NCBI GenBank assembly: GCA_947493265.1
Contig: CANLQL010000004.1
Span: 372,001 to 436,000 of the forward strand
Length of the DNA: 64,000 bases
Source of the DNA: an uncultured Litoreibacter sp.
Lineage (GTDB): Bacteria; Pseudomonadota; Alphaproteobacteria; Rhodobacterales; Rhodobacteraceae
Direction: 5' to 3'
The notes beneath the pieces were generated by a model, which was given only the letters and a program-made list of their open reading frames with translations, did no database searches and was not told where the DNA came from. Positions 1 through 9,989 of this stretch are shown piece after piece (the first letter of the stretch is position 1; each line of letters starts with the position of its first letter). The translations under genes were made by a program, and so were the position numbers.

Positions 1-972
1 GGGTTTGATCCGCGTTGGCGAGACCCGCCTGAATACATACTTGGGATCACCAAGGACATCTGGGAAGATCGCGGGATCGACACCTTGCTGAAATACTATG
101 GCGAGGATTTGGTCGTCCGTTCTCCAGCCTCAATAGTCCAGGGAAACGAAGGAATTATTGCGGCGACGATGGCCACGCTGGCGGAATTCCCGGACCGGCA
201 GCTTTTCGGGGAAGACGTCATCTGGTCCGAGGTTGAAGGGGCCGAGACATACAGCTTCCTGTCCTCACATCGGTTGATCTGTACAGCCACACATACAGGT
301 TTCGGGGCGTATGGTCCCGCGACAGGCCGGAAATTGTACTACCGGATCATTGCGGATTGTTTTTGCGCCGAAAACGCCGTGAAAGATGAATGGTTGGTGC
401 GGGATCAGTCCGCAATTGCCCGTCAAATGGGGCTTGATCCAAGGCAGTGGACCCAGGACTTGATCGCCCGCGAGGGGGGACCAGACCTTTGTGTTAAACC
501 GTTCAATCCATCAACGGATATTGCAGGGCCGTATCAGGGGCACGGCAATTCATCTGAATGGGGTGATCAGCTGGAAGACACCATATCTCAGCTCATGTCC
601 GCGGATTTTTCTGCGATAGCTCAGCGATATGATCGCGCGGCAGAACTACACTACCCAGGCGCGCAATCAGGCCATGGCCACGCGTTCGCTGATCGTTTTT
701 GGCTTGGACTTCGGTCTTCATTCCCATCCGCGGAATTCGCGGTCCACCATAAGATGGGTCAGCAAACCACCGGTTTACCACCGCGCGCCGCACTACGTTG
801 GTCACTGACCGGAACGCATTCCGGCAACGGCCTGTTTGGGGCACCCACGGGCGCGCAGGTTCATGTCATGGGAATAACCCATGCGGAGTTCGGTCCATTT
901 GGGGTCCGACGGGAATGGACCTTGATCGACGAGACCGCAATCTGGAAACAGATACTTCTTCAAACAGGATAG
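1..972 (+). CDS. SnoaL-like / NTF2-fold protein, 5' partial
   Basis: Frame is open from base 1 (GFDPRWRDPPEYILGITKDIWED...) into the listed ORF; two SnoaL-like halves. Confidence 0.65.
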   Translation, partial: GFDPRWRDPPEYILGITKDIWEDRGIDTLLKYYGEDLVVRSPASIVQGNEGIIAATMATLAEFPDRQLFGEDVIWSEVEGAETYSFLSSHRLICTATHTGFGAYGPATGRKLYYRIIADCFCAENAVKDEWLVRDQSAIARQMGLDPRQWTQDLIAREGGPDLCVKPFNPSTDIAGPYQGHGNSSEWGDQLEDTISQLMSADFSAIAQRYDRAAELHYPGAQSGHGHAFADRFWLGLRSSFPSAEFAVHHKMGQQTTGLPPRAALRWSLTGTHSGNGLFGAPTGAQVHVMGITHAEFGPFGVRREWTLIDETAIWKQILLQTG

Positions 973-990
973 CGCGCGCAGAACCTGCGC

Positions 991-1683
991 TTAATTCGCC
1001 AGTTTTTCCTGATCGTACCCGTTGATTTGCGATTTCGCCTTGTCGCGTTCAAGTGCGTCAGTTCGGCAGCCCGCAACATAGCGTTGCAGTAAGCCAATGT
1101 AGAAATTGATCTCGTCCTGGCGGGATGAAATTCTTCCTAAGCGCTGTTCGATGGCGCGGTGGTTGCGGTCGATATCCTGCGATGGGGCCGCTTGGCTGAA
1201 AGCCACGACGTCAAATAGTGGCGTGACGATGTCGCGCAACACTTCCACCGCGATTTTTTCCCGCATGGACGCGCTTTCGACAGCCATCGCAGGATCAAAT
1301 TTAAAGGCAGATTTGATCGCCCCGATATAGTGCCGAAACCGCATCATAATCGCTTCCGCCCCATCTTCGAGACGGGTCACAAGAATGCGCAAACCAGAAA
1401 TGATCACGCTGTTTGTTGACACTTCAAAATCCGGCATGGATATCAGGCGGTCTGTGTTGCGAACGCTTGTCAGTGCAGACTGAACCTTGCTCGCCAACTC
1501 CACAGAGAAAACGTCTTCCACCAGCTGACCGGCTTTGAAGGAATATCGGTTGCGCAGATCAGTCATAATTAGCTCCACAGAGGTGACTTTTACCGCGCCG
1601 GTCGTTCCACGCATTAAGTGAATGACAAATGTATCTTTGTCACCGCCGTCTGCATTTTCTTTTGCAAGTTCGTTGCTGGACAT
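991..1683 (-). CDS. Hypothetical protein, 230 aa, divergent from a CheB/CheR hybrid
   Basis: Long ORF with plausible start; no family recognised. Confidence 0.6.
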   Translation of the reverse strand: MSSNELAKENADGGDKDTFVIHLMRGTTGAVKVTSVELIMTDLRNRYSFKAGQLVEDVFSVELASKVQSALTSVRNTDRLISMPDFEVSTNSVIISGLRILVTRLEDGAEAIMMRFRHYIGAIKSAFKFDPAMAVESASMREKIAVEVLRDIVTPLFDVVAFSQAAPSQDIDRNHRAIEQRLGRISSRQDEINFYIGLLQRYVAGCRTDALERDKAKSQINGYDQEKLAN

Positions 1684-1873
1684 TCTGACCCCAACTCTCC
1701 CCAGTTTTTACCCATCCCGCTCCGAAAGACTAAGCGCTGAGAGTATTAACAAAACGTTTAATTTTTCCAAAAATCAAAAAATTTCTGGAAAATGCTGCTG
1801 AAAAAATTAAAGATACTTCCAATTTAGTTAATTAGATTTATACAACCTGTGATTGTATTTTAAGGCTGTTTTA

Positions 1874-4800
1874 GTGACCGAAGAATCGTCTGCTGCGTCC
1901 AGCAATTTCATCATTGGTATTGGCTCCTCTGCCGGGGGACTGGAAGCAATTCGTGAGCTCGCCACGAACTTGCCGACGGATAATGGCTGCGCCTACATCA
2001 TCGTCCAACACATGTCGCCTCAGCACAAAAGTCTTATGACAAATCTGATCGCAAGCGAGACCCAGCTTGATGTCAAAGATATTGCAGATGGGATGGTGCC
2101 CGAACCTGATGTGATTTACGTGACCCCTCCGCGCGCGGACGTCATAATTAAGAAAGGGGTTTTACACCTTGTTGAACCAAGTCTGCATGTCGGCAAGCCA
2201 AAACCCTCCGTTGATCGCTTTCTGAAAAGTCTCGCCGAGGATCAGGGTGAGAAATCAATGGCGATCATCCTGTCGGGAACCGGGTCGGATGGTGCCTACG
2301 GTGTGCAGGCCATTCGCGAAGCGGGCGGCATCACGATCGCACAGGATGACGTTTCGGCGAAATATGACGGGATGTCGAATGCTGCGATTGAGACCGGTTG
2401 TATTGATTTGGTCCTTCGCCCTAGCCAAATTGGCACGCATCTGAAGAAAATCCTTTCGTCGCCCGGTACGCTCGACAAGCTCAAGGAAAGCAGTGAAATC
2501 ACCACGCCGATTACGGGCATTCTTCAGATCGTGTTGGCACGAACGCGGGTGGATTTCAGGGAATATAAGCAGACCACGGTTCAGCGACGGATTGAACGGC
2601 GCATGACCGCGTTGGGCATCCAGACAATCGAAGAATACATGTCCCACTGTCGCAACAACCCACCCGAGGTTGATGCGTTGTTCAAAGATCTGCTGATTTC
2701 GGTCACACGGTTTTTCCGCGATCGGGAAGAATTCAACCAACTGCGCGAACCAATCGAATCTTTGGTCAAGGAACGCAAAGACCAACCTTTGCGAATTTGG
2801 GTGGCAGGATGCGCGACGGGGGAGGAGGTCTATTCGATTGCGATCATGCTTGCCGAAGCTATGGGCGGGCCGGCTGAATTGCTGCGGTCAAAAACTCAGA
2901 TTTTTGCGACAGACATCGACCGGGCTGCATTGGAATCCGCACGACGCGGGCAATATTCCCAAGGTGCATTGTTCGACGTGCCGTCCGAACTGGTCTCAAA
3001 ATACTTCATCCAGAAATCCGATGGTGTCGCGGTCATCGAAGCGCTCAGATCGGTTATTCTTTTTTCCGATCACAACCTTTGTCAGGATCCGCCGTTCCTG
3101 AACATGGATCTGATCTGCTGCCGGAACCTGCTGATTTACTTCGGCCCAAAGCTGCAATCGCGAGTTCTGTCCCGCCTGCACTACGCGATGAAATCCCACG
3201 CCTATCTGTTCTTGGGGACTGCAGAAAGTGTGGCCGGGTCTGATCAGCTGTTCGTCCCATTGAACGAACGGTCGCATATTTTCAAACGTCGCCTTCTGCA
3301 GAAGAAGGACCGGTATGAGCCGAATTCTTTGACCAGCGCTTGGTCGAAGCCGCGCCTGCAACTGCCCGCGACGACGAAAGCGGTCGAGACCGAAAATGCA
3401 ACGGAACGGATGCTGTTTGACGCATTGGCCCGGTCCTTAGGCGACAATTCCGTTCTGGTGTCATCTGATCATTCGTTCTTGCGGGTTTACGGCGATCTCA
3501 CGCCATTTGTAGATTTCTCCGAAGGATCGTCTCTCAACCTGCAACTCAGCTTGTTGAAATCGCCTTACAAAGAAGAAGCGCGATCGTTGGTGACACTTGC
3601 GTTGAAGCACGACCGGCGACGTTTGGGGATCAGGCACATTACCAATGCCGAGACCAAAGAAGTCGTGCGCCTCGAAGCCATGCCAATCGTGGCACCGAAG
3701 ATCGAAGAAAAACTGGCGCTTCTGATCATCAATCGGTGGACGGCCGAGGAATATGAGGCGCTGAACCTCGGGTCACAATCCGATTCAAGCGTTGATCAGA
3801 TCACCGACAATCACCTGCGCGAGTTGGACAATGAACTGGCCTCCACGCGAGAGGCATTGCAGCAAACAATCGAAGAATTGGAAACCTCCAACGAAGAGCT
3901 GCAAGCCCTGAACGAAGAGCTTCAATCGACAAACGAAGAACTGCAGGCAACGAATGAAGAGTTGGAAACCTCAAATGAGGAACTGCAATCGACCAACGAA
4001 GAACTGATCACGGTCAACGAAGAACTGCAGGTAAATTCCTCCGAATTGACGGCGTTGAATGCGGAGCTGGGATCAATCCTTGGCAACGTTCCGATCCCGC
4101 TGATGGTGCTGGATAACGCGCTCCAGATTTCTCGGGCGAGCCGCGCCGCGATGGAGCTGTTTTCGATCTCGCAACCGCTTACCAATCCGCATCTCAGCCA
4201 GATCAATCTGCCTGACGGGTTCCCGCGGCTGGTCGATATCTGTTCGCAAGCGCTTCAGATGGGAGAACCAGTTCTCACTGATTTCACATCGCTCGGCGTG
4301 ACTTACACGATGCAATGCGCGCCATTTACAGGAAATTCCGGGCAGCTCATCGGGACGACAATTGTCTTGTTCCGCAATCCGGCGATGCAATCGATCAGTA
4401 ACGAATTTACCCAAGTATTGGATCACGCGCCGCTGCACCTCATTCGCTATGACGATGAAGGCAACATCAATCGGATCAGCGCGGCGACCGCAAATGCCGT
4501 GGGCCTGTCCCCAGACGAGGCGATCGAAAAAAACATCGCTGAGATTATGAAAATCAGCGTCGAAGACCGGGATTCCGGGGATCTGAAAAACATACTGCTA
4601 AAGCGCAAACGTTCTGGGATCGTTGGACTTTATGCCCCAACCCGCGCGACGCCTGTTTGGGTGTCGACCAACCGGTTTGAATTCCGCGACATGCATCTGG
4701 ACCAATCTTTCAACGTGCTGGTTGGGTCTGATATCTCGCAACTCACAGAAAGTGAGCGAGATTTGCAGCAGACCAACAAATCGCTCGAACTGATCCAATC

Positions 4801-5515
4801 GATGTCGCGGATCGGATATTGGCGGATTGATATGGACGAGCGCGAACTGTTCTGGTCCGATGTGGTTTACGACATTCATGGTCTGGACAGCTCAAAATAT
4901 AAGCCAGAGCTCAGCACCGCGATTGATGCGTACCACCCTGAAGACAGGCCGATGGTCACCAAAACGGTCAATGAAAGTATCGCAGCTGGTCACGGTTGGT
5001 CTTTCAAAGCCCGGCTTGTGCAACCTACGGGCGACATCATCTGGGTCGAAGCCTTGGCCGACGTAACGAAAGATCATAGCGGCAAAGTTCTTACAATTGT
5101 CGGATCGTTCCGTGACATCACCGATGAGAAGATCATCGAAACACGCTTTTCGCAGATCGAAAACCTTCGCAAAGAACAGCAAACCGGCTTCTTTAGCTTC
5201 GAAACCGGAACCAACCGCGTCTATTGGAGCCCGAATATCTGGCCGATGTTGAACCTGGACAAGAACGCGACGGGTGGCTTTGAAACCGTCCTGCGGCTGA
5301 TCCATCACGAAGATCGCGGTCGTTTTACAAAAGCGCGAAATGACCTGATGAAATTCGGCAAGGCGTTCAAGGACGAATACAGGATCAAATGCCCTGACCG
5401 GGAAGAGCAACTTATCCGGTTCCAGACCATGGCAACGAAAGACCAGAACGGGCGCGTCACGGACTATTTCGGGCATCTTCGATTGGTGGATGAAGACGAA
5501 AACAAACCAAGCTGA
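1874..5515 (+). CDS. CheB-CheR fusion with signalling coiled coil and PAS domains (no kinase domain seen)
   Basis: CheB motif GIGSSAGGLEAI, CheR motif WVAGCATGEEVYSIA, heptads (EELQSTNEELQATNEELETSNEELQ), then PAS/PAC-like repeats. GTG at 1874 follows AAGG; the ORF track uses TTG at 1853. Confidence 0.88.
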   Translation: MTEESSAASSNFIIGIGSSAGGLEAIRELATNLPTDNGCAYIIVQHMSPQHKSLMTNLIASETQLDVKDIADGMVPEPDVIYVTPPRADVIIKKGVLHLVEPSLHVGKPKPSVDRFLKSLAEDQGEKSMAIILSGTGSDGAYGVQAIREAGGITIAQDDVSAKYDGMSNAAIETGCIDLVLRPSQIGTHLKKILSSPGTLDKLKESSEITTPITGILQIVLARTRVDFREYKQTTVQRRIERRMTALGIQTIEEYMSHCRNNPPEVDALFKDLLISVTRFFRDREEFNQLREPIESLVKERKDQPLRIWVAGCATGEEVYSIAIMLAEAMGGPAELLRSKTQIFATDIDRAALESARRGQYSQGALFDVPSELVSKYFIQKSDGVAVIEALRSVILFSDHNLCQDPPFLNMDLICCRNLLIYFGPKLQSRVLSRLHYAMKSHAYLFLGTAESVAGSDQLFVPLNERSHIFKRRLLQKKDRYEPNSLTSAWSKPRLQLPATTKAVETENATERMLFDALARSLGDNSVLVSSDHSFLRVYGDLTPFVDFSEGSSLNLQLSLLKSPYKEEARSLVTLALKHDRRRLGIRHITNAETKEVVRLEAMPIVAPKIEEKLALLIINRWTAEEYEALNLGSQSDSSVDQITDNHLRELDNELASTREALQQTIEELETSNEELQALNEELQSTNEELQATNEELETSNEELQSTNEELITVNEELQVNSSELTALNAELGSILGNVPIPLMVLDNALQISRASRAAMELFSISQPLTNPHLSQINLPDGFPRLVDICSQALQMGEPVLTDFTSLGVTYTMQCAPFTGNSGQLIGTTIVLFRNPAMQSISNEFTQVLDHAPLHLIRYDDEGNINRISAATANAVGLSPDEAIEKNIAEIMKISVEDRDSGDLKNILLKRKRSGIVGLYAPTRATPVWVSTNRFEFRDMHLDQSFNVLVGSDISQLTESERDLQQTNKSLELIQSMSRIGYWRIDMDERELFWSDVVYDIHGLDSSKYKPELSTAIDAYHPEDRPMVTKTVNESIAAGHGWSFKARLVQPTGDIIWVEALADVTKDHSGKVLTIVGSFRDITDEKIIETRFSQIENLRKEQQTGFFSFETGTNRVYWSPNIWPMLNLDKNATGGFETVLRLIHHEDRGRFTKARNDLMKFGKAFKDEYRIKCPDREEQLIRFQTMATKDQNGRVTDYFGHLRLVDEDENKPS

Positions 5516-5584
5516 CGCAAATTTTATGAGGCGTTGATTTGGATTGGGGCTACGCTGCGCGCAAGTCAGTCGAATAGGTCAATA

Positions 5585-6391
5585 ATGCAAAAACTTGTTC
5601 TTGCGGCGTTTGCGCTTTTTTGCGCGACGCAAGCGTTTTCCCAAACAGCAGAGGTCGTCCCAGAATGTCTGGAACAGATCCCGTGTCAGCTGGGAGAACG
5701 GTCCTACCACATCAAAGCCCCCGATGATTGGGACGGGGTCACCCCATTGCCCGTGATGCTGCATTTTCACGGCTGGGGTCGGCAAGGCACGTTGATCGTC
5801 AAGCACGGCAGAATTTCCGGGGCGACCCGCAAGCGTGGTGTCTTGTTGCTTGCGCCCAACGGTCGCGGCAAGACCTGGGACTTTTGGGACAGCGACAGCG
5901 CAGACACAGACTTTGCTTGGGATGTGATCGAAGATGCCGCCAAACGCTTTCCGATAGACCGCTCAAAGATTTTTGTATCGGGCTATTCCTACGGGTCGGC
6001 GATGGCCTGGCGGATGGCGTGTGATCGCGGACAAGGTATTCACGCACTTCTTGCCGTTTCGGGCACTCTGCGCCAGTCGGAGGTTTGCGAAACCGCGCCT
6101 GAAAACATCCGCCACGTGCATGGCACGTCTGATACGGTCATGGGCTTTCCTTTTGGACCAGGCGGGGATGAAACCTACCCTGTCCAGCTTTGGCGCGATC
6201 TGAAAGGATGCGCCGAAAAAACCGAGCTTGGCTTCTACAACACGACACAGAAAGATCGGTTTCGCCGGACCGAATGGTCTTGTGGCGATGGCGGTAAGGT
6301 CACACTGGACGTGCATCCGCGCGGGCATTTTATCCCGAGAGGCTGGATTGCTCAGCAAATCGATGAATTGTTGACGGACGCTAGTTCTTGA
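5585..6391 (+). CDS. Secreted LpqC-like polyhydroxybutyrate depolymerase / esterase
   Basis: Signal peptide [34 protein letters not shown] nucleophile elbow; internal ATG preferred over 5534. Confidence 0.75.
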   Translation: MQKLVLAAFALFCATQAFSQTAEVVPECLEQIPCQLGERSYHIKAPDDWDGVTPLPVMLHFHGWGRQGTLIVKHGRISGATRKRGVLLLAPNGRGKTWDFWDSDSADTDFAWDVIEDAAKRFPIDRSKIFVSGYSYGSAMAWRMACDRGQGIHALLAVSGTLRQSEVCETAPENIRHVHGTSDTVMGFPFGPGGDETYPVQLWRDLKGCAEKTELGFYNTTQKDRFRRTEWSCGDGGKVTLDVHPRGHFIPRGWIAQQIDELLTDASS

Positions 6392-7142
6392 TCTTGTAGC
6401 CGGTTTTGAAAATCCAGCCGATAATCGCCAGACAAGCGAGCGTGAACCCCGCAATCGCCAAAAGACTGATCGTGATCGGCACGTCAGAGACCCCGAAAAA
6501 CGCCCAGCGAAACCCAGAGACTAGATAAACGACAGGATTGAACATTGTGATCGTTTGCCAAATCGGCGGCAGCATCGAGATTGAGTAGAAACTACCCCCC
6601 AAGAACACCAGCGGGGTAATCACCAATAACGGGATCAGCTGCAATTGTTCGAAATTGCCCGCCCAGATACCGATAATGAAGCCCAAGAGACTAAAGCTGA
6701 GACAGGTCAGCAGCAAGAATGCGATCATCGTCAGTGGGTGCAGAATCGTTAAATCGACAAAGAAATAGGATGTTCCTAGGATCACCAGCCCGATGAAAAG
6801 AGCTTTTGTGGCGGCAGCCCCGACATATCCGATGATGATCTCAAGAAAGCTGATCGGCGCTGAAAGCACTTCATAGATAGTGCCGATAAACTTTGGAAAA
6901 TAAATCCCGAAAGCCGCGTTTGAGGTGGCTTGTGTCATGACCGTCAGCATGATCAGTCCCGGAACAATAAACGCCCCGTAGCTGACGCCATCAACCTCGT
7001 TGATCCGACTCCCGATCGCGGTCCCGAAGACGACAAAATAAAGCGATGTCGACAGCACTGGCGAAATGAAGCTTTGCGCGATTGTTCGAAAAAACCGTTT
7101 CATTTCAGAGATGTAAATTGCCTTGATCGCGTAGAAATTCAT
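6381..7142 (-). CDS. ABC-2 type transporter permease
   Basis: Multi-TM protein overlapping the upstream ATPase gene by 4 nt. Confidence 0.85.
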   Translation of the reverse strand: MNFYAIKAIYISEMKRFFRTIAQSFISPVLSTSLYFVVFGTAIGSRINEVDGVSYGAFIVPGLIMLTVMTQATSNAAFGIYFPKFIGTIYEVLSAPISFLEIIIGYVGAAATKALFIGLVILGTSYFFVDLTILHPLTMIAFLLLTCLSFSLLGFIIGIWAGNFEQLQLIPLLVITPLVFLGGSFYSISMLPPIWQTITMFNPVVYLVSGFRWAFFGVSDVPITISLLAIAGFTLACLAIIGWIFKTGYKIKN

Positions 7143-8059
7143 GATGCATCCTCCACCAACGTAACGAAAATCTCTTCCAGAGAGGATTGTCGCGTCGATA
7201 CGTCTTTCATGACCAACCCAGCGTCAGACAACGCGGCCAGCAACTTGGTAATCCCGGTACGTTCGGCGTTGGTGTCATAGGTATAGATCAACGCGCCATC
7301 TTCGATCCGAAGGTCATAAGACGACAAACTTTCCGGTACGGCTTCTGGTGGCACCTGAAGTTCGATCCGAAGCTCTTTTCGGCCCATCTGGGTCATCAAC
7401 TCGGCCTTGTCTTTCACCAAAAGGATAGAGCCTGCATTGATCACACCCACACGGTCCGCAATGGCTTCTGCTTCTTCGATGTAGTGTGTGGTCAGAATTA
7501 TCGTCACGCCATCAGCCTGAAGCTCGCGCACAACGTCCCACATGTCTTTGCGAAGCTCTACGTCGACACCTGCGGTCGGTTCGTCCAGAAAAAGTACCCG
7601 GGGTTCATGGCTCAGCGCTTTGGCGATCAAGACACGGCGTTTCATGCCACCGGACAGCTCGTTTACGCGGGCGTCGCGCCTTTCCCACAAAGACAACTGA
7701 CACAAGATTTTTTCGACAAGTGCATCGTCAGCGGGTTTGCCAAACAACCCGCGTGAAAAATTCACAGTGTCGATGACCTTCTCAAACGGCTCCAGCGTGA
7801 TTTCCTGCGGGACCAATCCGATCTGGCTGCGCGCCGCGCGAAAGCTTGTAACGATATCATGACCCGCAACACTTACCGCCCCACTGGATGCGTTCACCAT
7901 TCCGCAAATGATGGAAATCAGGGTCGTTTTCCCAGCACCATTGGGCCCCAACAGCGCGAGGATTTCCCCCGCCTCGATCTCAAGATTGACGTGTTTGAGC
8001 GCTTCGAAGCCGCCATCATAGACCTTCGACAGGTCCCGTATCGTGACAATTGCAGGCAT
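7139..8059 (-). CDS. ABC transporter ATP-binding protein
   Basis: Walker [10 protein letters not shown], signature LSGGMKRR, Walker [11 protein letters not shown]. Confidence 0.93.
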   Translation of the reverse strand: MPAIVTIRDLSKVYDGGFEALKHVNLEIEAGEILALLGPNGAGKTTLISIICGMVNASSGAVSVAGHDIVTSFRAARSQIGLVPQEITLEPFEKVIDTVNFSRGLFGKPADDALVEKILCQLSLWERRDARVNELSGGMKRRVLIAKALSHEPRVLFLDEPTAGVDVELRKDMWDVVRELQADGVTIILTTHYIEEAEAIADRVGVINAGSILLVKDKAELMTQMGRKELRIELQVPPEAVPESLSSYDLRIEDGALIYTYDTNAERTGITKLLAALSDAGLVMKDVSTRQSSLEEIFVTLVEDAS

Positions 8060-8178
8060 GGAACATCTCCTCTTGCCTATCAGCTATGCGAAAGGGCGCG
8101 GGGTTTCTAGGTTGGGTTTTGTGCGTCAACGCACATGTAAAACGCGTTCAGGAAAAGGCGCGCCCGAATGAACCTGTG

Positions 8179-8853
8179 TCAAATAGCGTCGCGAATGGCG
8201 CGGATATTTTGCCCGTAGACGTCTGGGTTCGACACAGAACCGCCTTTGAAAACGGCTGATCCTGCGACAAGCACATCGGCACCGGCAGCCACACAGCCAG
8301 GGGCCGTCGCGGGCGTCACACCACCATCGATTTCGATATGAACCTCCCGGTCGCCGACCATGTCGCGAAGCTTTGCGATCTTGTTGGCAAGCGGGATAAA
8401 CTTCTGCCCCCCGAAACCGGGATTCACGGTCATCACGCAGATCAAATCGATATCATCCATCAAATCCTCAATGGCCGAGGCTGGCGTCCCTGGGTTCAAC
8501 GCAACCCCTGCCTTTGCGCCGGCACCACGGATGGCTTGAAGTGTGCGGTGGATATGTGGACCCGCCTCAACATGGGCTGTGATGAAATCCGCACCAGCTT
8601 GTGCGAACGCGTCAATGTATGGATCAACGGGGGCGATCATCAGATGCACATCCATCACCCCCTTGATATGGGGCCGTATCGCCGCGCAGGTTGCGGGACC
8701 AAAGGTGATGTTGGGCACAAAATGGCCGTCCATGACATCGACATGCACCCAATCAGCGCCTTGCGCTTCAATCGCTTCGCATTCCAGACCAAAATTTGCG
8801 AAATCTGCCGACAGAATAGACGGTGCGATTTTTACAGAACGATCAAATGTCAT
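8179..8853 (-). CDS. rpe: Ribulose-phosphate 3-epimerase
   Basis: IAPSILSADFANFG, HVDVMDGHFVPNITFGP, MTVNPGFGGQKF. Confidence 0.97.
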   Translation of the reverse strand: MTFDRSVKIAPSILSADFANFGLECEAIEAQGADWVHVDVMDGHFVPNITFGPATCAAIRPHIKGVMDVHLMIAPVDPYIDAFAQAGADFITAHVEAGPHIHRTLQAIRGAGAKAGVALNPGTPASAIEDLMDDIDLICVMTVNPGFGGQKFIPLANKIAKLRDMVGDREVHIEIDGGVTPATAPGCVAAGADVLVAGSAVFKGGSVSNPDVYGQNIRAIRDAI

Positions 8854-8983
8854 GGCAGACCCCTTTGGTTTGATCCGTTCCTAACGGCTCCGCTCCGCGA
8901 GGGAAACTAGATTTACGAGGCCTGCCGCTTGCACGCGCGCAGCCACCATGCGAGTTTTGCGTAGTCGTGATTGAAAGCCCTCC

Positions 8984-9979
8984 ATGATGCCTCAGACAGC
9001 CAAAATGATCGAAACCGCGCAATTGCCGCAAGTCCATCTGCCTCGCAACGATGGAATGGCGTTGGATTTGGACTGGGTTGCCCGTGTTCAAGCCAACACG
9101 TCGGCGATTGAACGGCGCGCCAAAACCTTTCCGGGCAGACGTTCGGTCAAGAAAGATCACCAGGCGGCGTGGCTTCTGAAGGCCATCACCTGCATCGATT
9201 TGACTACACTGTCTGGCGACGACACGGTCGGCCGGGTCAAACGGCTCTGCGCCAAGGCGCGTCAACCCGTGCGCGCAGATTTGATGGATGCATTAGGCAT
9301 GCCAGCGATCACGACCGGCGCTGTCTGCGTCTACCATGACATGATTGAAACCGCCGTCGACGCATTGGAAGGGACCAATATTCCCGTGGCCGCAGTATCG
9401 ACCGGGTTCCCGGCGGGGTTAAGCCCGCTTCATCTGCGCGTGGCCGAGATTGAGGAAAGCGTCAAATCCGGTGCGCGTGAGATCGACATCGTTATTTCCC
9501 GCAGACATGTCCTGACCCAGAATTGGACCGCGCTCTATGACGAAATGCGGGCGTTTCGTCAGGCCTGCGGGGATGCACATGTCAAAGCAATCTTGGCCAC
9601 GGGCGAGCTTGGGTCGCTCAGAAATGTTGCGCGGGCTAGCTTGATTTGCATGATGGCGGGTGCCGACTTCATCAAAACCTCAACCGGGAAAGAAAGCGTC
9701 AATGCCACCCTGCCCGTCAGTCTGGCGATGATCCGAGCGATCCGTGACTACTACGACGCGACGGGCGTTCATGTGGGCTACAAACCTGCAGGTGGCATTT
9801 CAAAGGCGAAAGACGCAGTGACTTATCTGGCGCTGATGAAGGACGAATTGGGCGACCGGTGGTTGCAGCCTGATCTGTTCCGGTTTGGGGCCTCATCACT
9901 GCTCAACGACATTGAACGTCAGCTCGAACATCACGTGACAGGCGCGTATTCCGCCGGCTATCGCCATCCGCTGGCTTAA
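8984..9979 (+). CDS. deoC: Deoxyribose-phosphate aldolase
   Basis: DeoC family protein with GADFIKTSTGK and VGYKPAGGI motifs. Confidence 0.92.
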   Translation: MMPQTAKMIETAQLPQVHLPRNDGMALDLDWVARVQANTSAIERRAKTFPGRRSVKKDHQAAWLLKAITCIDLTTLSGDDTVGRVKRLCAKARQPVRADLMDALGMPAITTGAVCVYHDMIETAVDALEGTNIPVAAVSTGFPAGLSPLHLRVAEIEESVKSGAREIDIVISRRHVLTQNWTALYDEMRAFRQACGDAHVKAILATGELGSLRNVARASLICMMAGADFIKTSTGKESVNATLPVSLAMIRAIRDYYDATGVHVGYKPAGGISKAKDAVTYLALMKDELGDRWLQPDLFRFGASSLLNDIERQLEHHVTGAYSAGYRHPLA

Positions 9980-9989
9980 GGGGACAGAC

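Noticed and set aside
3875-4035. Tandem-repeat-like DNA
   Set aside because: It encodes the heptad signalling helix (EELQSTNEELQ) typical of CheB/CheR-PAS proteins, not a DNA repeat.
8119-8140. Hairpin TGTGCG-TCAA-CGCACA after rpe
   Set aside because: No T-run in the transcribed (minus) direction; too weak to call a terminator.
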